Source: Uloborus plumipes (Eukaryota; Arthropoda; Arachnida; Araneae; Uloboridae). Taken from it: a DNA stretch of 64,000 bases. Where the stretch lies: assembly GCA_038373865.1 (NCBI GenBank), contig JAXGGA010001679.1, forward strand, positions 1 through 64,000. Direction: 5' to 3'. This document shows, one piece after another, positions 1-12,657 of the stretch. The notes beneath the pieces are model-generated. The model made no database searches, was not told where the DNA came from, and saw nothing but the letters and a program-made list of their open reading frames with translations. Position 1 is the first letter of the stretch. Each line of letters opens with the position of its first letter. The translations under genes and the position numbers were made by a program.

Positions 1-511
1 GCTCCCAATCGGGCAGGTGTGGGCAGGAAAAAGGCGGGGGGTTTGGGTTTTTTTGAAATTTAGCCCCATTGTGGGTGGTGCCCACATTTTACCGCAAAAA
101 ATCTTTAATTTAGATTTTTTTCCCCCTTAGTTGTCGCTCCTACCTAAAAGAAGATGGATTTCCGTTCTCAGTGTGGTTTTCTGCGTTTGAAATGATAACG
201 ATAAATGCTGTGTTAGTTTTATGATCAAAAATTAATTAATGAAGCGAACTGAGGACAAATGAGCCGGTATTTGGCACTGAATGAATAATTTAGGTTCAAA
301 ATATTTACGAGTTGGACGCAAAAAATGAAAAAGAATATGAAGATAAGTTTTCAGAGAATCTTGTAAGGCACTGAAATATATTTTCACAAAACTGTTCGAA
401 ATAGGCCTAAACTGAAAATGTTTAACACATGCAGGTAAAAATTATGACGTTAACACTTTTCAGCTGTAAAAGTAATAGCAGAACACAAATTATGTTAATG
501 TTATAAAAGGG
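1..511. other. unassigned AT-rich DNA
   Basis: No coding region or bounded repeat is visible. The first ~60 bases are G-rich and unlike what follows, and may be the truncated end of a repeat that continues outside the window. Confidence 0.4.
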
Positions 512-519
512 TTGTAAAT

Positions 520-997
520 CAGAGCATTTTTTAAGGATTTTTCACTAAGCGACACGGGGCGGTTGTCTGTCATTAAATGTGTCTGGGGGGGGGGAGGAAA
601 AACCCAAAATAGATATAAAATTTTACTACAAAAATTTTTTTTTAACATTTTAAATAATATTTCAAAAAAAAAAAAAAAAAAGGAAAATTTTACCCAATAT
701 TTGTAAAATTATATTCAATCTAAAAAGATGTAAGGCCACGATCAACTTTGCAGCTTTCATTCCTAGAAATCATATTGCACGCTAAAAGAATCCGAAGCGT
801 GTTTTTAATGGGAAGGAGTCAGCCCTCACCTCTTTCTGTTTACCAACATCAATGGGCAGAAAAAAGGAAACTAGGAGTGACCAAATGTTGGATTTCACAA
901 TGTCGCCCAGTGACTCTGTTTTGTATTTTCTAGGCGACAAATTTTCTTCACTAAGCGACATTAGTGTCGCCTAGTCCCTATGTTAAAAAATGCTCTG
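520..997. mobile_element. hAT-type MITE, 478 bp, with 8-bp target duplication
   Basis: The element starts CAGAGCATTTTTTAA and ends TTAAAAAATGCTCTG, a perfect 15-bp terminal inverted repeat. It is flanked on both sides by the identical 8-mer TTGTAAAT (512-519 and 998-1005). An 8-bp duplication and CAG...CTG ends are the signature of the hAT superfamily. The inside carries the motif CACTAAGCGACA near both ends (about 544 and 950) plus GTCGCC/GGCGAC, so it is partly palindromic. A 61-codon reading frame at 748-933 lies inside and is not a gene. The element is non-autonomous, and the intact duplication suggests a fairly recent insertion. Confidence 0.88.
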
Positions 998-1202
998 TTG
1001 TAAATGAATCAATTGGTTTAGTTCTTTGGCTGATGGTTCTAGTGATTATGAATGCACTAATGGGCCTACAAAGAACTACAGAGAAAAATGACTTCCCAAA
1101 AACTATCATAACCAGCTCTTTTTTACATTTATTTATGGTTTAGTTTTATGTATAGATAAAATAAACATTATAGTTACATTTATCTACCATGAGAAGGAAG
1201 TA

Positions 1203-3138
1203 CAGTTTATGCGCCTGACCAACGGACCAACAGAAAAAGGCGCATAAGTGAGATAGACGTATAAGTGAACAAGTCTATTTAAAGGACTAAAACGCAACAT
1301 ACACTGTAAAAACTACGGGTGACGCAGGGGTGCCAATAAGAAAGCTTGGGTGAAAGCAAGGTGCCACGGGGTGCCACAGCGAATTTGAAATGATCTTACC
1401 GCACTAAAAAGCCTCCCATCGGCACCATTTGGGGTGAATGAAGCTTGCGCATGCTCAGTGAGACATCTCGCCGTACCAAAAGGCACCTTTGACAGAATGC
1501 GCCTGCGCGAGGTCTCATCATCATCATCAACCATTTGAATGGCGGACATCTTGTTTACGTCGACACGACAGAATTTTCGGTACAGTGTTTTCACAGTCTT
1601 GGATTTCACCTTGAGTTTATTACAAAAATGGATTAATTCTTCATATTAGTCTTCGAATTCTCACGTAAGTACATGCATTTGATAATAGTTCTAAGAATTT
1701 CCAACATATTTGTACAATCATTTCAAAGTGTAAGAACGGAAATTTATCTCTGTGCAGCGAATCTCTTTTGCCGTGCAGATACAAACAAGCAGCAGAACGC
1801 GAAGGGAAGGAAAAAAAAGAAACTCTGAATGACTCTTTCTTTCTTTCTTATTTGTTTTTATCATACGTATATGTATATGCTATTTTAATGCCATGCATTT
1901 CGTGCTGTCGCTAATATCTTTCGTTGGCGTTATTGATAACAAATGCTGAGTTCGTTATTGCCAGAGCTTACTTTTTTTGTTCCATCAGTTGAATTGATCC
2001 TTAAAATATATTTCGATTTTTAATCTGTCGAGAAACTTGACGTTTAACAAACACTGCTTTTCAAATACCCCATATCTTTTATTCCATAAAGATATTTAAA
2101 TGTCGAACTATACATACCTATTAATATGTTACCCTTGATTAAAATTTTATAAGTTAATGAAGCGATTCAATTTTTTATTGATAGAATAATATAACTGAAT
2201 ATTTTTGATTGTTTTTGAAAGGGATCCATAAAATACCTTCCCTCTTCATTTTCGGTACAGATAATGCTGCAGTAAATGTCAATAGCATTTTAAAACTACT
2301 GAGTTTAATTCAAGTCACGAATTCTTTTAAAATATGTTGGAAAATCTGAACTGTGGGAAAATGCCTTAAATTACAAGTTTCGATCATTTTCAAATCGGAA
2401 TTCAAGGTGAAAATGTACCAAGACTTTGTGAATAAAAGCAATAAATAAAAGTAAACACAATTGAAAAACAAAAACGCACACAGCACAGGGGGGATCTGCA
2501 ATAGTGAACAGTGAGGGTGCCATTATGCTCTCCTATACGGTTCCATCTTTCACCCGCGCTGCTCGTTGAATTGAGGGTGCCAGTTTTTCACCCAAGCCAA
2601 GGGTGAAATCTCGGCACCCTACTGGGTGACGCTCCTGTTACAAGCGTTTCACCCCGGAAAGGTGCCAATTGCAACCATTAGTTTTAACAGTGTAGGTCCT
2701 AATGAGAGAGTGAATAAGAATGTTTCTATAGAAAAGGGACATATTACTACAATTTGGCAATTACTGTAACGTAACTATAATGATTAAGAGAAAACAAAAG
2801 TTGTAGCATACCTAATTACAAACTGTTCCCATTAAAACGATGCATAATAGATAATTGTCCCTCTCCGAACTCCAGTTCATGCTGAAAAAATGATTTCCGT
2901 GAGCAATAAAGGCGAAAGATTAAAGAGGAAAGTAAAGAAAAATGCTTATTTTTAAAGAAAATAAATGTTTATACATTTTAGGGAAAATTCGGCGCATAAG
3001 TGAAATATTCATCTTTAGAGCGACGCATAAACGAACGATACTATTGTTATTTTGCTATGGAATGTGCTGGGACCATTCAAAATCGTCGTATAAGTGAAAA
3101 AGGCGCATAAATGAGGCGGCGTATAAGTGAGAGTTCAC
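1203..3138. mobile_element. pogo/Tigger-like element interrupted by a second transposon
   Basis: The outer sequence matches the complete copy at 39079-39632: the left part (CAGTTTATGCGCC..., 1203-1300) and the right part (2693-3138, ending GTATAAGTGAGAGTTCAC) align with it across their lengths. The left terminus lacks about 11 bases of the terminal repeat present in the other copy (GAACTCTCACT is missing), and the last base of the right end is changed. TA dinucleotides flank both ends, as for the IS630-Tc1-mariner/pogo group. Without the insert at 1302-2692 the outer element is about 545 bp. It has no coding capacity and is a MITE-like derivative. Confidence 0.8.
1302..2692. mobile_element. 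TA-flanked 1.39-kb element nested in the pogo-like copy
   Basis: The left end reads CACTGTAAAAACTACGGGTG and the right end ACCATTAGTTTTAACAGTG, an inverted repeat of about 18 bp with a few mismatches. A TA lies on each side (1300-1301, 2693-2694). Removing the insert restores the sequence CAACATAGGTCCTAATGAG, which aligns with CAACATAAGTTCTAATGAG in the uninterrupted copy at 39.18 kb, so the boundaries are set by an empty site. Subterminal GGGTGCCA and GGGTGAAA/TTTCACCC motifs recur near both ends. Reading frames at 1313-1609 and 2310-2501 show no transposase motif. The first 11 bases are the same as in the CACTGTAAAA family elsewhere in the window. Confidence 0.82.
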
Positions 3139-3140
3139 TA

Positions 3141-6100
3141 CTTTTCTTATCTAACTCAGCCCTTGTTAACCACTGACGCAACAAGGAAGGGAGTTATATG
3201 TTTGGCGAGTCCGTGTTGTCTGTGGCACCGTACAGCTTAAACGGATGGACTGATTTTGATTTTTTTTTTTTTTTTTTTTTTTTGAAAGGTGAAGTGATCG
3301 AAAGTGTTCTCAGCTATGTCGTGTCTTTGGATGACATTAATTAATAAAGATAACAATTAAAAGCTTGAAAATGTTTTTTGTGATTTTTGAAGTGAAAACA
3401 TATTGGAAAATTTAAAACAATAGTACCGAAAGGAAAAAAAAATCTGCGCCTGGTAAGATGTGTTTGGAACTTCTATGTAAAATGGAACTCAATCATAACG
3501 TTCTTTAGCAAATGCGGCTAAAGCTTAAATTTACACGATTGGAAACCGATGCTGTCATTGCCGGCCGCTGAGGAAAGAAAACTCAATGATTTAAAATGTT
3601 TATCTGTTGCCAGTTTCTATTTGTTGACAATTAATGTACTTATTGATTTTAGTATAAGAAATTTCGATTTTCCTTTATTCTGCTTTTGAGACTAACAAAT
3701 TTCACTAATAAGGAATATCTTTCCTTTTCCGTGCGTACCATAGCCTCTCGAAAACAATTAAATATATTTAGATTTAAAATGCTTCATGACCAGAAGTTCA
3801 TTTGAATATGAGATCGGCAAGCAGGGTCAGGGGTTGTTTAAATTTTTTATTTAATGTAAGTCAGTATTACAGTTAACAATATATATATATTATATGTACT
3901 GTATTTACTGTAATTTACGCGGCATTTTTACGGAACGTGACCCCCGCTTGAGATAGTACTGTGCAAATTGTCGAAACGTCACTTTCCGAGTAAGGAAACT
4001 TTTGCGAAGTTAGTGACACATAAGTTCAAGGCGCTCATGTGTCTATATCATTGTTGAGCAACTTTTAATTGGATGGACAATTAAAGGTTTAACCATAGAC
4101 TAATTGGTAATCGTAACCGCAACAAACAATTGATCAATTGTAAGTGTGGAACATTGCAATTAACAAAATACTAACTGATAACTGTAATAATGACAGTTAA
4201 CAGTTAATTGATTTTGTTAATTGTAGCTACCTACGATTTAAAATTTTTTTGTCGAGTTTAATTAAAATAAACTCTTAAAAAATTACATGCTTTGTACAAT
4301 ATACTGTACAGGTGTTGGGTCTATCTGGGACGTGGACGGGCACCATAATACTACCTAACTATTTAAATACACATGTTAGCAACAGATAAAAGATCAATGC
4401 AAATAAACACACATGTGTATTTATTGCGTATTATACTCACACGTGACACATGTGTGAAAATACTTGCGACACAATTGCGAAATAATTCTTTGCCCTCTAT
4501 CTGTGCGTTGCTCTGTATCTATTGATACATAAAGTTAATTGTTAGTATTAACTGTTTCACAAACAATTAAAAAATAATTGCAATTTTAATGGCGAGAAAC
4601 GATTAACGTACAATAATTCAATTAAATTAATTGCAAAGTGCAATTAATTGCTTATAATTGCGATTGATTTAATTACAATTACTTTTTCAATCGATCAGCA
4701 AGGTAATTGAAAAAAGGATTGATGCCCAACACTGGTCTGCATGAAATTATCTTGCACTGCTGGGCTGCTGTGGAATTGTGTAATTTTTGGTTCTTTTAGT
4801 TCCTTTAATTAGAATGTTCCGCTTCGCATACGCTAAAAGGTCTTCTTTAAATCATCCAAATCCGACATAAAGTTCTTCAATGGTTCGAAGTTGAAAATTG
4901 CATATGCATTCAGCTAAAATGTATACAGGAAAAAATATAAATACGTATATTTGAAATCACCGGAAAAAACGGCAGAAGTCCAAAGCGAAAATATAAGCCT
5001 ACTTACAAATAAAATGATTGTCTCGGACGGACTTTTTTTTCCTTTTTTTTTTTTTTTTTTTTTGTTAATTTTGATAAAATAGTGTTCAGTTAGAAATGTA
5101 AGATTTATTCAAATGAACATTTGCATTATAAAATGAATGAAAAAACCATGAAACAAAAATTTCATCAAGAAGCGAAATTCGGCCGTTTTTCCAGTGAACC
5201 CTTCATTTGAATTCGCGTCGAATCATGCAAAAAGCAATCAAAAATAACTTCATTTCTTCCCCAAATGCAAGTCTGATAGCACCTACCGATGCCATCAAAC
5301 TATCCGAACTTGAAAAGCAAATGAGAGCAAAAACCATCTAAATTAATTTCGGAAAATAAAAACAAACGAAGCCAACCGTTTTCTCGACTCTCAGTCCCAT
5401 AAATAAAATTAAACTCTTCTTCCATGAGGCGAAGTTATAACTGTCATCGGCGCTGTGGGCTATAAATTGGCAACCGATAACTTAAAATACGGCCAACAAC
5501 ATGTCCGCTGCCTGTTAAGTTATGGCCACCCGGCCTTAAATTGGGACTACTTGGAATGAATACCAATTAGGAAGGGGTCACAGATTAAGAATTTCGACTG
5601 CATATCTTGGGAATATCTGCAAAGAGGTAAAGAGCATTTTTGTGTGTACATTCTAATTTTGGCTGTGAGAATTATTTCTAGGTATCATGTAAGAAAGTTC
5701 GGTACTGAACGATAATTTTGATTGCGGTAGGGGGGCAAGACCTCTGAAGTTAGGGGGTATAGCTCAGACTCATTTCGAGACCCTTTGCATTATTGTTTAG
5801 GGGTACTAAGGCTGCTCCCACGGGCTGCCTGAAAAAGGTATAAACCGCCAAGTAATGCCTCGCTAAAAATTTGAATATGGTTTCTCAGCAAAAAGTTTAA
5901 AACCATCATCGCTGATACCCGCGGCAGGTTATTGGATTGGCCTTTGACGAATCTAATCTCCACAGTGAATTAATAGACTTCAACTAATTGATAACAGAAG
6001 GAAAAAAAACTCGAATGAAAAGCTCGAATAGCTGCAATACAATATTGTATGTGAACGACTTAAAAATACAGGCATCCAACATCACTGGTTTCGTTTTCAA

Positions 6101-6256
6101 AGGGCGGTTTTTTTTTTTTTTTTTTCGCTTGTGGGTTAAAAATTCATTAAAAATCAATCATTGCTTTTTTAAAGTTCTGCAATGGTGAAATTTTGTGTTT
6201 TGTAAGTCTTTGAACAATATCTTGTAGTCAAAGTAGGAATATTTAATAGGTGAAAC
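3141..6256. other. unassigned DNA, AATTG-rich in the middle
   Basis: No gene is supported. Poly-T runs sit at 3261-3283 and 5031-5063. From about 4080 to 4740 the sequence is dominated by CAATTA/TAATTG words and ends CCCAACACTG, which resembles a hAT terminus, while TGTTGGG occurs at 4313. I could not match the two as a pair or find a target duplication. The 5400-5560 stretch is somewhat less AT-rich but shows no open frame of note. Confidence 0.4.
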
Positions 6257-6260
6257 TATT

Positions 6261-6502
6261 CTGCCGTGCTAAGCACAAAAGTCGTACCTGCACTTTTTAA
6301 CAAACTTGAGTTATTGCCACCAGGCGGCTCTTTGTGACGATTTTACCTGAATACAGGTCATTTGAGAACGGGAAATATTTAAAAAAAAAAAAGTTCTGAA
6401 AAAGTTTCATCCGAGTCAAATACATGGTGGCGCATAACTTTCAAGAGTTTTATCTCAGTTTGAGCTCAACTGCAGATACCACTTTTGCGCTTAGTACGGC
6501 AG
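6261..6502. mobile_element. MITE, 242 bp, CTGCCG ends, TATT duplication
   Basis: The left end CTGCCGTGCTAAGCACAAAA pairs with the right end TTTTGCGCTTAGTACGGCAG as an inverted repeat with few mismatches, extending inward (GTACCTGCA / TGCAGATACC). Both sides carry TATT (6257-6260 and 6503-6506), a possible 4-bp target duplication; TA alone is also compatible. There is no coding capacity. The superfamily is not settled by these ends. Confidence 0.75.
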
Positions 6503-6506
6503 TATT

Positions 6507-7625
6507 GTGTATCTAAGTTGTTTAAAATGAATGACCCCTTCAGAAACAATCCATCGATTTTATACGAACATCTGTTGCGAAAAATACGTATAAAATTAAA
6601 ATTTCCGTAACAAAAATCTATTTTTAACAGTTTTAAAAAAAGACGTTTAGAAGACAACTTGACTGACATAGACTAACAAAGGTTAACGGCTTCAGTAGCA
6701 TACGAGTCGTAAAGTTTTATCGTCACAATGCATAATGGCTGATTTGTGGGCACCTTGTGACCCGTGGTCATTGTTGAGTGGTCACTGACGGGCGTTAAAA
6801 TAAGCGAATGTGCAGTGAATTACATTCGCTGGGAGTTTTATTATGCAGGAGACTTAACTAATTGCGATTCACTTTAGAATTGATACATCTTTTGCACAAT
6901 AAAACAAATTGTATTTATTTCTGGGTCGTCAATAAAATTTATGGGTAGCGCTCGGGAAATGTCTTTTTTATGTCAGTTGTGCGGAAGAAAAAGACGTGAA
7001 GGAAATTATTAAGATGAGTGAAGAAAGAGCTATGCACTTTTAAGTACAGTCGTCCAGAGCACCTTTCGGTCACAATTTCTCTATTTTAAACTTCCCCATT
7101 CATATGTTGATATTTTTATTGTTTCTATCATTTTTTTTCTATTGCATGAAATATAACAATGTACAAGAAGCAATTTCAATTTTAAAAACTGCTTCCAAAC
7201 AGTAATTTCAGAATTATTAAATAATGTGGTGCACAATATTGCCAGTTTTTTTTAATATAAAAAGTGAAGACTAGAAAATTACATAATAACATAGCCAGAT
7301 GAAATTCAGTTCAATGAGCCCATTAAAAACCCCAGACCGCTGATCAAAAAGTGCATAAATGACTCGCTCAAATGACATCTTGTTATTTTTCCTTTTTTTG
7401 TAAATGTAAATGAAAAAGATAGGTAATCTTTGTTGTTAAAAAGTTCACACATTTTCTTTTTTTTCTTTCCAAGGTTTTTATTTATAGATTATATATCATA
7501 GTAAAGCCACCTATTTTTAATTTCTAGATATGTTGTACAAGTAATGATTACTTGTACAATTTCTTCTTCATTTTTTATTTCTGAGCAACTTGTATCACAA
7601 ACAAACAAAATTTGGTAACAACCTA
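6507..7625. other. unassigned AT-rich DNA with one perfect palindrome
   Basis: I see no gene. The reading frame at 6466-6669 begins inside the preceding MITE and has no recognisable product. At 7533-7559 lies a perfect palindrome with 12-bp arms (TTGTACAAGTAA) around a 3-base centre. Confidence 0.4.
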
Positions 7626-8121
7626 CAGCGTGGCGAGCCTGTTTATCTCGAACATGCTATCTCGAAAACCACAATGTCGAAATTTTTCAATTTCTATGTT
7701 TCACAGCATAAATTTCATGTTTTTTCTCATGTTTATCTCGAATGACTTTTCTTGAAAACCTCTATATCTCGATTTTTGACGACTCTCATTTTTGAATTTC
7801 ATCTCCAGCCACCTTTTATCAATGGTTTAACGAGACAAAAATCCTCTTCTGCACAATCATTCAAAGACTATATTCGTTTTTAAAGGTATGCATTAGCTTG
7901 CTACCGATATAGTCATCACAATTCGTTAAACGTGGACTCACAACATGTCGTACAGTAAAATATTCAACAATATCAACGTTTAATGCAAAACAATGTATTA
8001 AGTATTTCACTTAGTTCCAATTGCTCCTTTTTGTAAATTTTATCACAACCTCTGTATCTCGAATCCTCCGTATCTCGAATTTTTCTTCTGTCTCGTGAAA
8101 TTCGAGATAGGCAGGTTTGAC
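7626..8121. mobile_element. pogo/Tigger-like MITE (TATCTCGAA family)
   Basis: The left end contains GCCTGTTTATCTCGAACATG and the right end ATTCGAGATAGGCAGG in inverted orientation. Further TATCTCGAA/TTCGAGATA motifs lie just inside each end (7650-7760, 8040-8110). TA precedes the left end and follows the right end. The extreme termini have diverged: the left has an 8-base insertion relative to the right. Sequence at 37756-37897 belongs to the same family. No transposase is present. Confidence 0.65.
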
Positions 8122-11100
8122 TAATCATCATCTTAAACTGGAAAAAACTCAACACTTTTTAAGCAACCTGACCGAACATAGAATTCGGCAGCGAAAATGC
8201 CAGCAGTTCCTGCCCCAGTCCCCCAGACTACCTTTTACGAAAGACCACTGTTTCTAAAGACTGCCCATTGTCCAATCTCCCCACCACAATCCAACCAGCG
8301 CCGGAAGACTTTTTGTGAACAAAGAACAATTCACACACTCCTTGGGCATTGAAGGGAAAAAGTCTTTTAAGTATGTGTCTGCTATTGTAGAAAAGGAAAA
8401 GGGGGTCTGGAATTTGGCCACTGGCCAGGAGGGTCTTTGGAAAAGGTCACATCGGGGGGTAAAAGTTTGTTCTCGGAACACTTTTCAGGGACAGAAGTTA
8501 CAAGCAGCTAAATCATTGAAAGCCAGAAAAAAAAATTTGTTTGGAAGCTTACAATCAGTTGAGAGCAGTTGAACTTTTTTTTTCTCCCTTAGGGTAGATA
8601 AAACTATTTGCGAGAGAAAATGTAAAGAAAAGTAAATTGTATTGGAAAAATAAAAACAAATATTTAAATACATCTTATTATTTTTCATTCGGAATGGATC
8701 TTTGACTTATTCTATCTCTCTCCTTCTTAAACTTTTTTAAAGACCTCCCTCCCCCTCCTCAATTGATGCTCTTCATAAGTTGCGAGTTCTTAAAGACATT
8801 ATCTTTTATCCACCTCCTTTTCGGTCCTACTCTCGATCTATTCCGTCAATTATTGGCGCAATGTGTCAATCTAAGAATTTTTCCCGTTTCGACCAAACTA
8901 TAAATTAGCTAGTCCAAAGTTAAGCAGTAAGTTACCAGAGCCACACTACACACACTGAAGTTTTCACAACAGAAACAGCTCCTTTTTGTATGTTACAGCG
9001 TTTATTGAGAATGAGAAAATGTTTTTTTTTTTTTTTTTTTTTTACACTTAATTGTACGATAACTAGCCTTATGTAGCAGGCGCAAAATCGCTCAACATTT
9101 CTGATAATTCAAAAGGACTAAAATGTGTTTACTGAATGAATCTTCGTATATAAGGAGAAAATTGCGAAATAAAGATTTGGTTTGCAGTAAGGTATATTTC
9201 GTTCTTCGTACCAATAACATCCAACAAATTTTCGAATGTAACCTGCCTGTAGTGCTTTGCGGTTTAATTCAACTAGTTTTAACTTTTGCGAATCGTAAAG
9301 AAATTTTGGATGAAACAATCTCTAAATTTGTAATTTCTACACTTGAATAACTTTTTGTTAGTAGGGAAGCAATTCAACTTCTATTTCAAAATATTCATGT
9401 AACTTAGAATCCAAATTAACTAATATTACGCCCATTCAATATTCGCAGTGACTGCTCTTCAATCATCCTAAGCTGCACTTTATCTTAATTATTCATTACA
9501 GATAGTTATAATATGTGCACGTCTGTTTCGAGCACTCAGAGCATCACTTCTTTAACTAGGTTTCTTTAAACTACTGACAGATATGCAAAACTTTTGACCA
9601 TGTCAAATGAATCTTACTCATGATGTGACAACGGTCCATTCAGTTAATCTTACGTCTGTGGGTATTTCGATTCAGTGTTTGATTGCGTTTTGTAGCGTTT
9701 AAGAAAAGTGTTTTAATCACTAATCATTAAATTTTGTGTGCATAAACAACGTATACATATATTTAACATTGTGTGAAAAATGCTGAGAAAGAACTGAATT
9801 AAAAGTTTTCAGACTTCCTGATTCCTGCTGAGGACCCAAACGACTGAACATCGAAAAAATACGATAAAAAGGGAAAATGTCTGTACCAAATGCATAGTTC
9901 GTCACTCCTTTATTACCTCGCTAAGTTTAAAACTTTCAAAAAATGTATCTTTTTTTATTCTTTTTAAAAAAAATAGAATCGGAATTTCGTCTGCTAAACA
10001 ACAGTCAATAGCGCCTGTTTCTCTAGTAACGTCATGTGAATAAAGTGCATTACTAAAATGAAATGTAAATGCTTTTTTCACTACATTTCGATCTCTCTCT
10101 CTCGAAATGGTAGCAATGGCATTCCTAAGTTTTGTATTTGTCAGAGAATGAAATTATATAGTTTTTGATGACTAATGCCTACAAATTAATCCATTATGTA
10201 AGCACTATATGTTATTGCTGCCAAACTGCATTTCAAATGAGGCTGTCTCCTTCATAAAAATTGCTTTTTATTTATCGCATTGCGAATTGTCGTGGAAGTA
10301 CAGAGCCGGCGAGAAGCAAAAGCTCAGAACGAATCGATCTGCAATGGAAGAAAAGATGCTCAGGGAACAGAGGTGGCGAGCTATTGTCCGAGTACACAAA
10401 ACCTTCTCCCTGACAAAGATTTACGGTCATTGGAATAGATGCGGGAAGTCCGAGCACAATGTGTCCTCTTCACCACAGAGTGTCCAGTCTCTTCGGACGT
10501 TAATGGGTTCTTCTTTCCCGCGGCTAAATCAAACACTAGATAATGATCCCTTCTGCCCCCTGTCCATCCCTATCCCTCAGGTAGGGGATGGACTCGCTGT
10601 TGCCTCCAATTAAAGGGGGCACGATTTCTGGAGCAATGGAGATTTATGGAAGACTTTATGGTACGGGACTTGGAAGATGGAACAGCAAAGTTTTCTGCAA
10701 GTGGTATGTGTAACTTAAAATAACCAGACCGTTTTTTTTTAAAACCACGTAGGGAACATTTTTGAATACTTCATGAATCAAGCAGATAACTGAAATCAAA
10801 TTATCTCCCGATTAAAATTAGGTCAGTTCAATATAATGTAATGCTACACTAATATTTTTGACTTCAACCTCAGTAATAGATTCATATGGCCGACTACGTA
10901 ACCGCATATTGGTATACAACTACTATGTTATTCCCATCCCTCCGAAGATCAAGAGGGACTTCCATGAACTATCTTTTCCATGGATCTTCAAGATAGAATG
11001 TTAAACTGTATTTTTGAATAAAATAGTACATCAATAATAAGTCAAACTGGTAGTTTAAGAAGAGTAAAAATTGGTGGACGAAAATTAATAATTGATTTCG

Positions 11101-12467
11101 AATTATTGATTGTTGAAATCTATATTGTTTGTTTCGTTTTTTTCTATTGAATGAAAAAATTAATCCAACACCGAATTATAGTTTCGCTCTAAGAACAGTA
11201 ACAGTCACTAATAGTAACAGTACATTCGTGAAAAGGAAATCGTCAGTACATTTGATTTGCTATTGGATAGATGGCGCTAGCAAAATGTTTTTGAAACTAA
11301 AAAATAACTCACTATCGCCATCTGTGAAGTAATTTAGTAATTCAGTTTCGAAGTTCTTGTAAAAATGATTTCAAATAAACTGTGCTAATGCTTAAAGAGT
11401 AAATTGGCAAAGTTCAAGTATAAATGTTTCAATGTTCTTCAACGGCAAACAAGCTACTGCATTTAAACCTAATTTCAAAAAGGCTCAAACATGCCGCCGC
11501 CGGAAAAATTTTCTACAATATGTTTCTCGGAAAAAATTTTTTTTTTTGAAAAAATCAAAACAGAAATGAACAATATTTTAAACTAAATATTTTAATTTAG
11601 CTTGCAAAGTAGAAAGCTCGTATTACAAATTAGTAGACTAATTTGACAAGTATTTATCCAATATTTCATGGGGTAAATCTTGTATCCCATAAATTTACGC
11701 AATGGACATTTAATCTCAATGAATAAAAGCAAAACTTATGTTCTTATTTGATTTCACACCATCTGCATATACTATGAAAATTTGCAAAAATAAAAACATT
11801 GGCCATTAATGGGTTAATGCAACACGGCATGAAATCAAAGATACAGACAAGAACAACTTAAATCATTCCAAGAACAATAGTTACGTCCGATGATTTACAA
11901 CTCCTAAGACCATCCTCCAATGGCTATTATCCGCACAGTGCGCACCTATGGGTGATCTGTCTGAAAAAAAATCCACCATTCCCAAAAGGTATTCTTATCT
12001 GGGATTAAGAGAAACGAAGGGAGAAAAACGCAATGCTTATTGCGTTTCCACCAATTGCCATAGTTGGGTCACACCATAGTTCCTGGTGGTATTGTCCGAA
12101 GCGTGTCTGATTATCTTCGTGCATTGCTGATTGCTTCTTCTTCTTCCCAAGAATCGGGCTGTTTGGGGAAAAGCACTAAAACCAGGGTGCTCCTGTAGCA
12201 ACAACACTTTGCATGCGATGTTTCTTGGTTTATTGTTTTTATCGAACCGTTTATGTCGCCGATTGACGCAATGATTGCTCAATAGGTTTTCAGAAAGATA
12301 ATATAAGTACAGCACAATGGCAGTCCTCAAGCTGTTTCTTTTTTTTCTTTTCTTTTCTTTTTTTTTGTCAAAAAGAAAGTAAGCAACTTTAAAATGCCTT
12401 ACTAATTATTTCAAAGCCTCTTTGAAGCGCGTATGATCTGAAGGCCTTTCTATTTTATTATTATTGT
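8122..12467. other. unassigned DNA with two GC-richer islands
   Basis: No gene is supported. Islands at about 8160-8580 and 10200-10660 are less AT-rich and hold short open frames on both strands at once (8254-8481 minus with 8315-8572 plus; 10209-10613 plus with 10272-10457 minus). That is what base composition alone produces, and none has a recognisable domain. A hairpin (TCCATCCC / GGGATGGA) lies near 10564-10591. About 11800-11815 reads GGCCATTAATGGGTTAA, like one end of the piggyBac-type MITE at 41877. A 97-codon frame at 12037-12330 is unrecognised. Confidence 0.4.
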
Positions 12468-12475
12468 GTGGTCAT

Positions 12476-12649
12476 CAGGGCCCGATTAAGACATTACGGG
12501 GCTATTGGCCAAACACTTTTTTGGGACCCTCTATACTGAGCCTTTACAATTTTAGCCATTGATTAGAGCAATTCCAGCCATTTGGGGGTTCCTAGATTGT
12601 GAGGGCCCAAGGCCACGGCCGAGTTTGCCTATTCAGTAATCAGGCCCTG
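12476..12649. mobile_element. hAT MITE, 174 bp, related to the hAT at 27425
   Basis: The ends are CAGGGCCCGATTA and TAATCAGGCCCTG, a 13-bp inverted repeat with one mismatch. The perfect 8-bp duplication GTGGTCAT lies at 12468-12475 and 12650-12657. The termini differ by only one or two bases from those of the 3.36-kb hAT at 27425-30781 (CAGAGCCCGATGA ... TAATCAGGCTCTG), so this is plausibly a deletion derivative or satellite of that family. Interior: no coding capacity, with GGGGC and GGGCCC motifs. Confidence 0.92.
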
Positions 12650-12657
12650 GTGGTCAT

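Noticed and set aside
4070..4740. Possible hAT element ending CCCAACACTG
   Set aside because: The candidate left end (GGTGTTGGG at about 4311) gives no 8-bp duplication and would lie inside the AATTG-rich tract, so boundaries are not supported.
6314..6330. CTCF-like word GCCACCAGGCGGCTC
   Set aside because: It lies within a MITE and departs from the consensus at important positions; short-motif match expected by chance.
7533..7559. Perfect TTGTACAAGTAA palindrome as a regulatory operator
   Set aside because: No gene nearby and only one copy; recorded as sequence structure only.
10209..10613. 134-codon frame on the plus strand
   Set aside because: No recognisable domain, an overlapping frame on the other strand, no splice or homology support; kept only as part of a GC-richer island.
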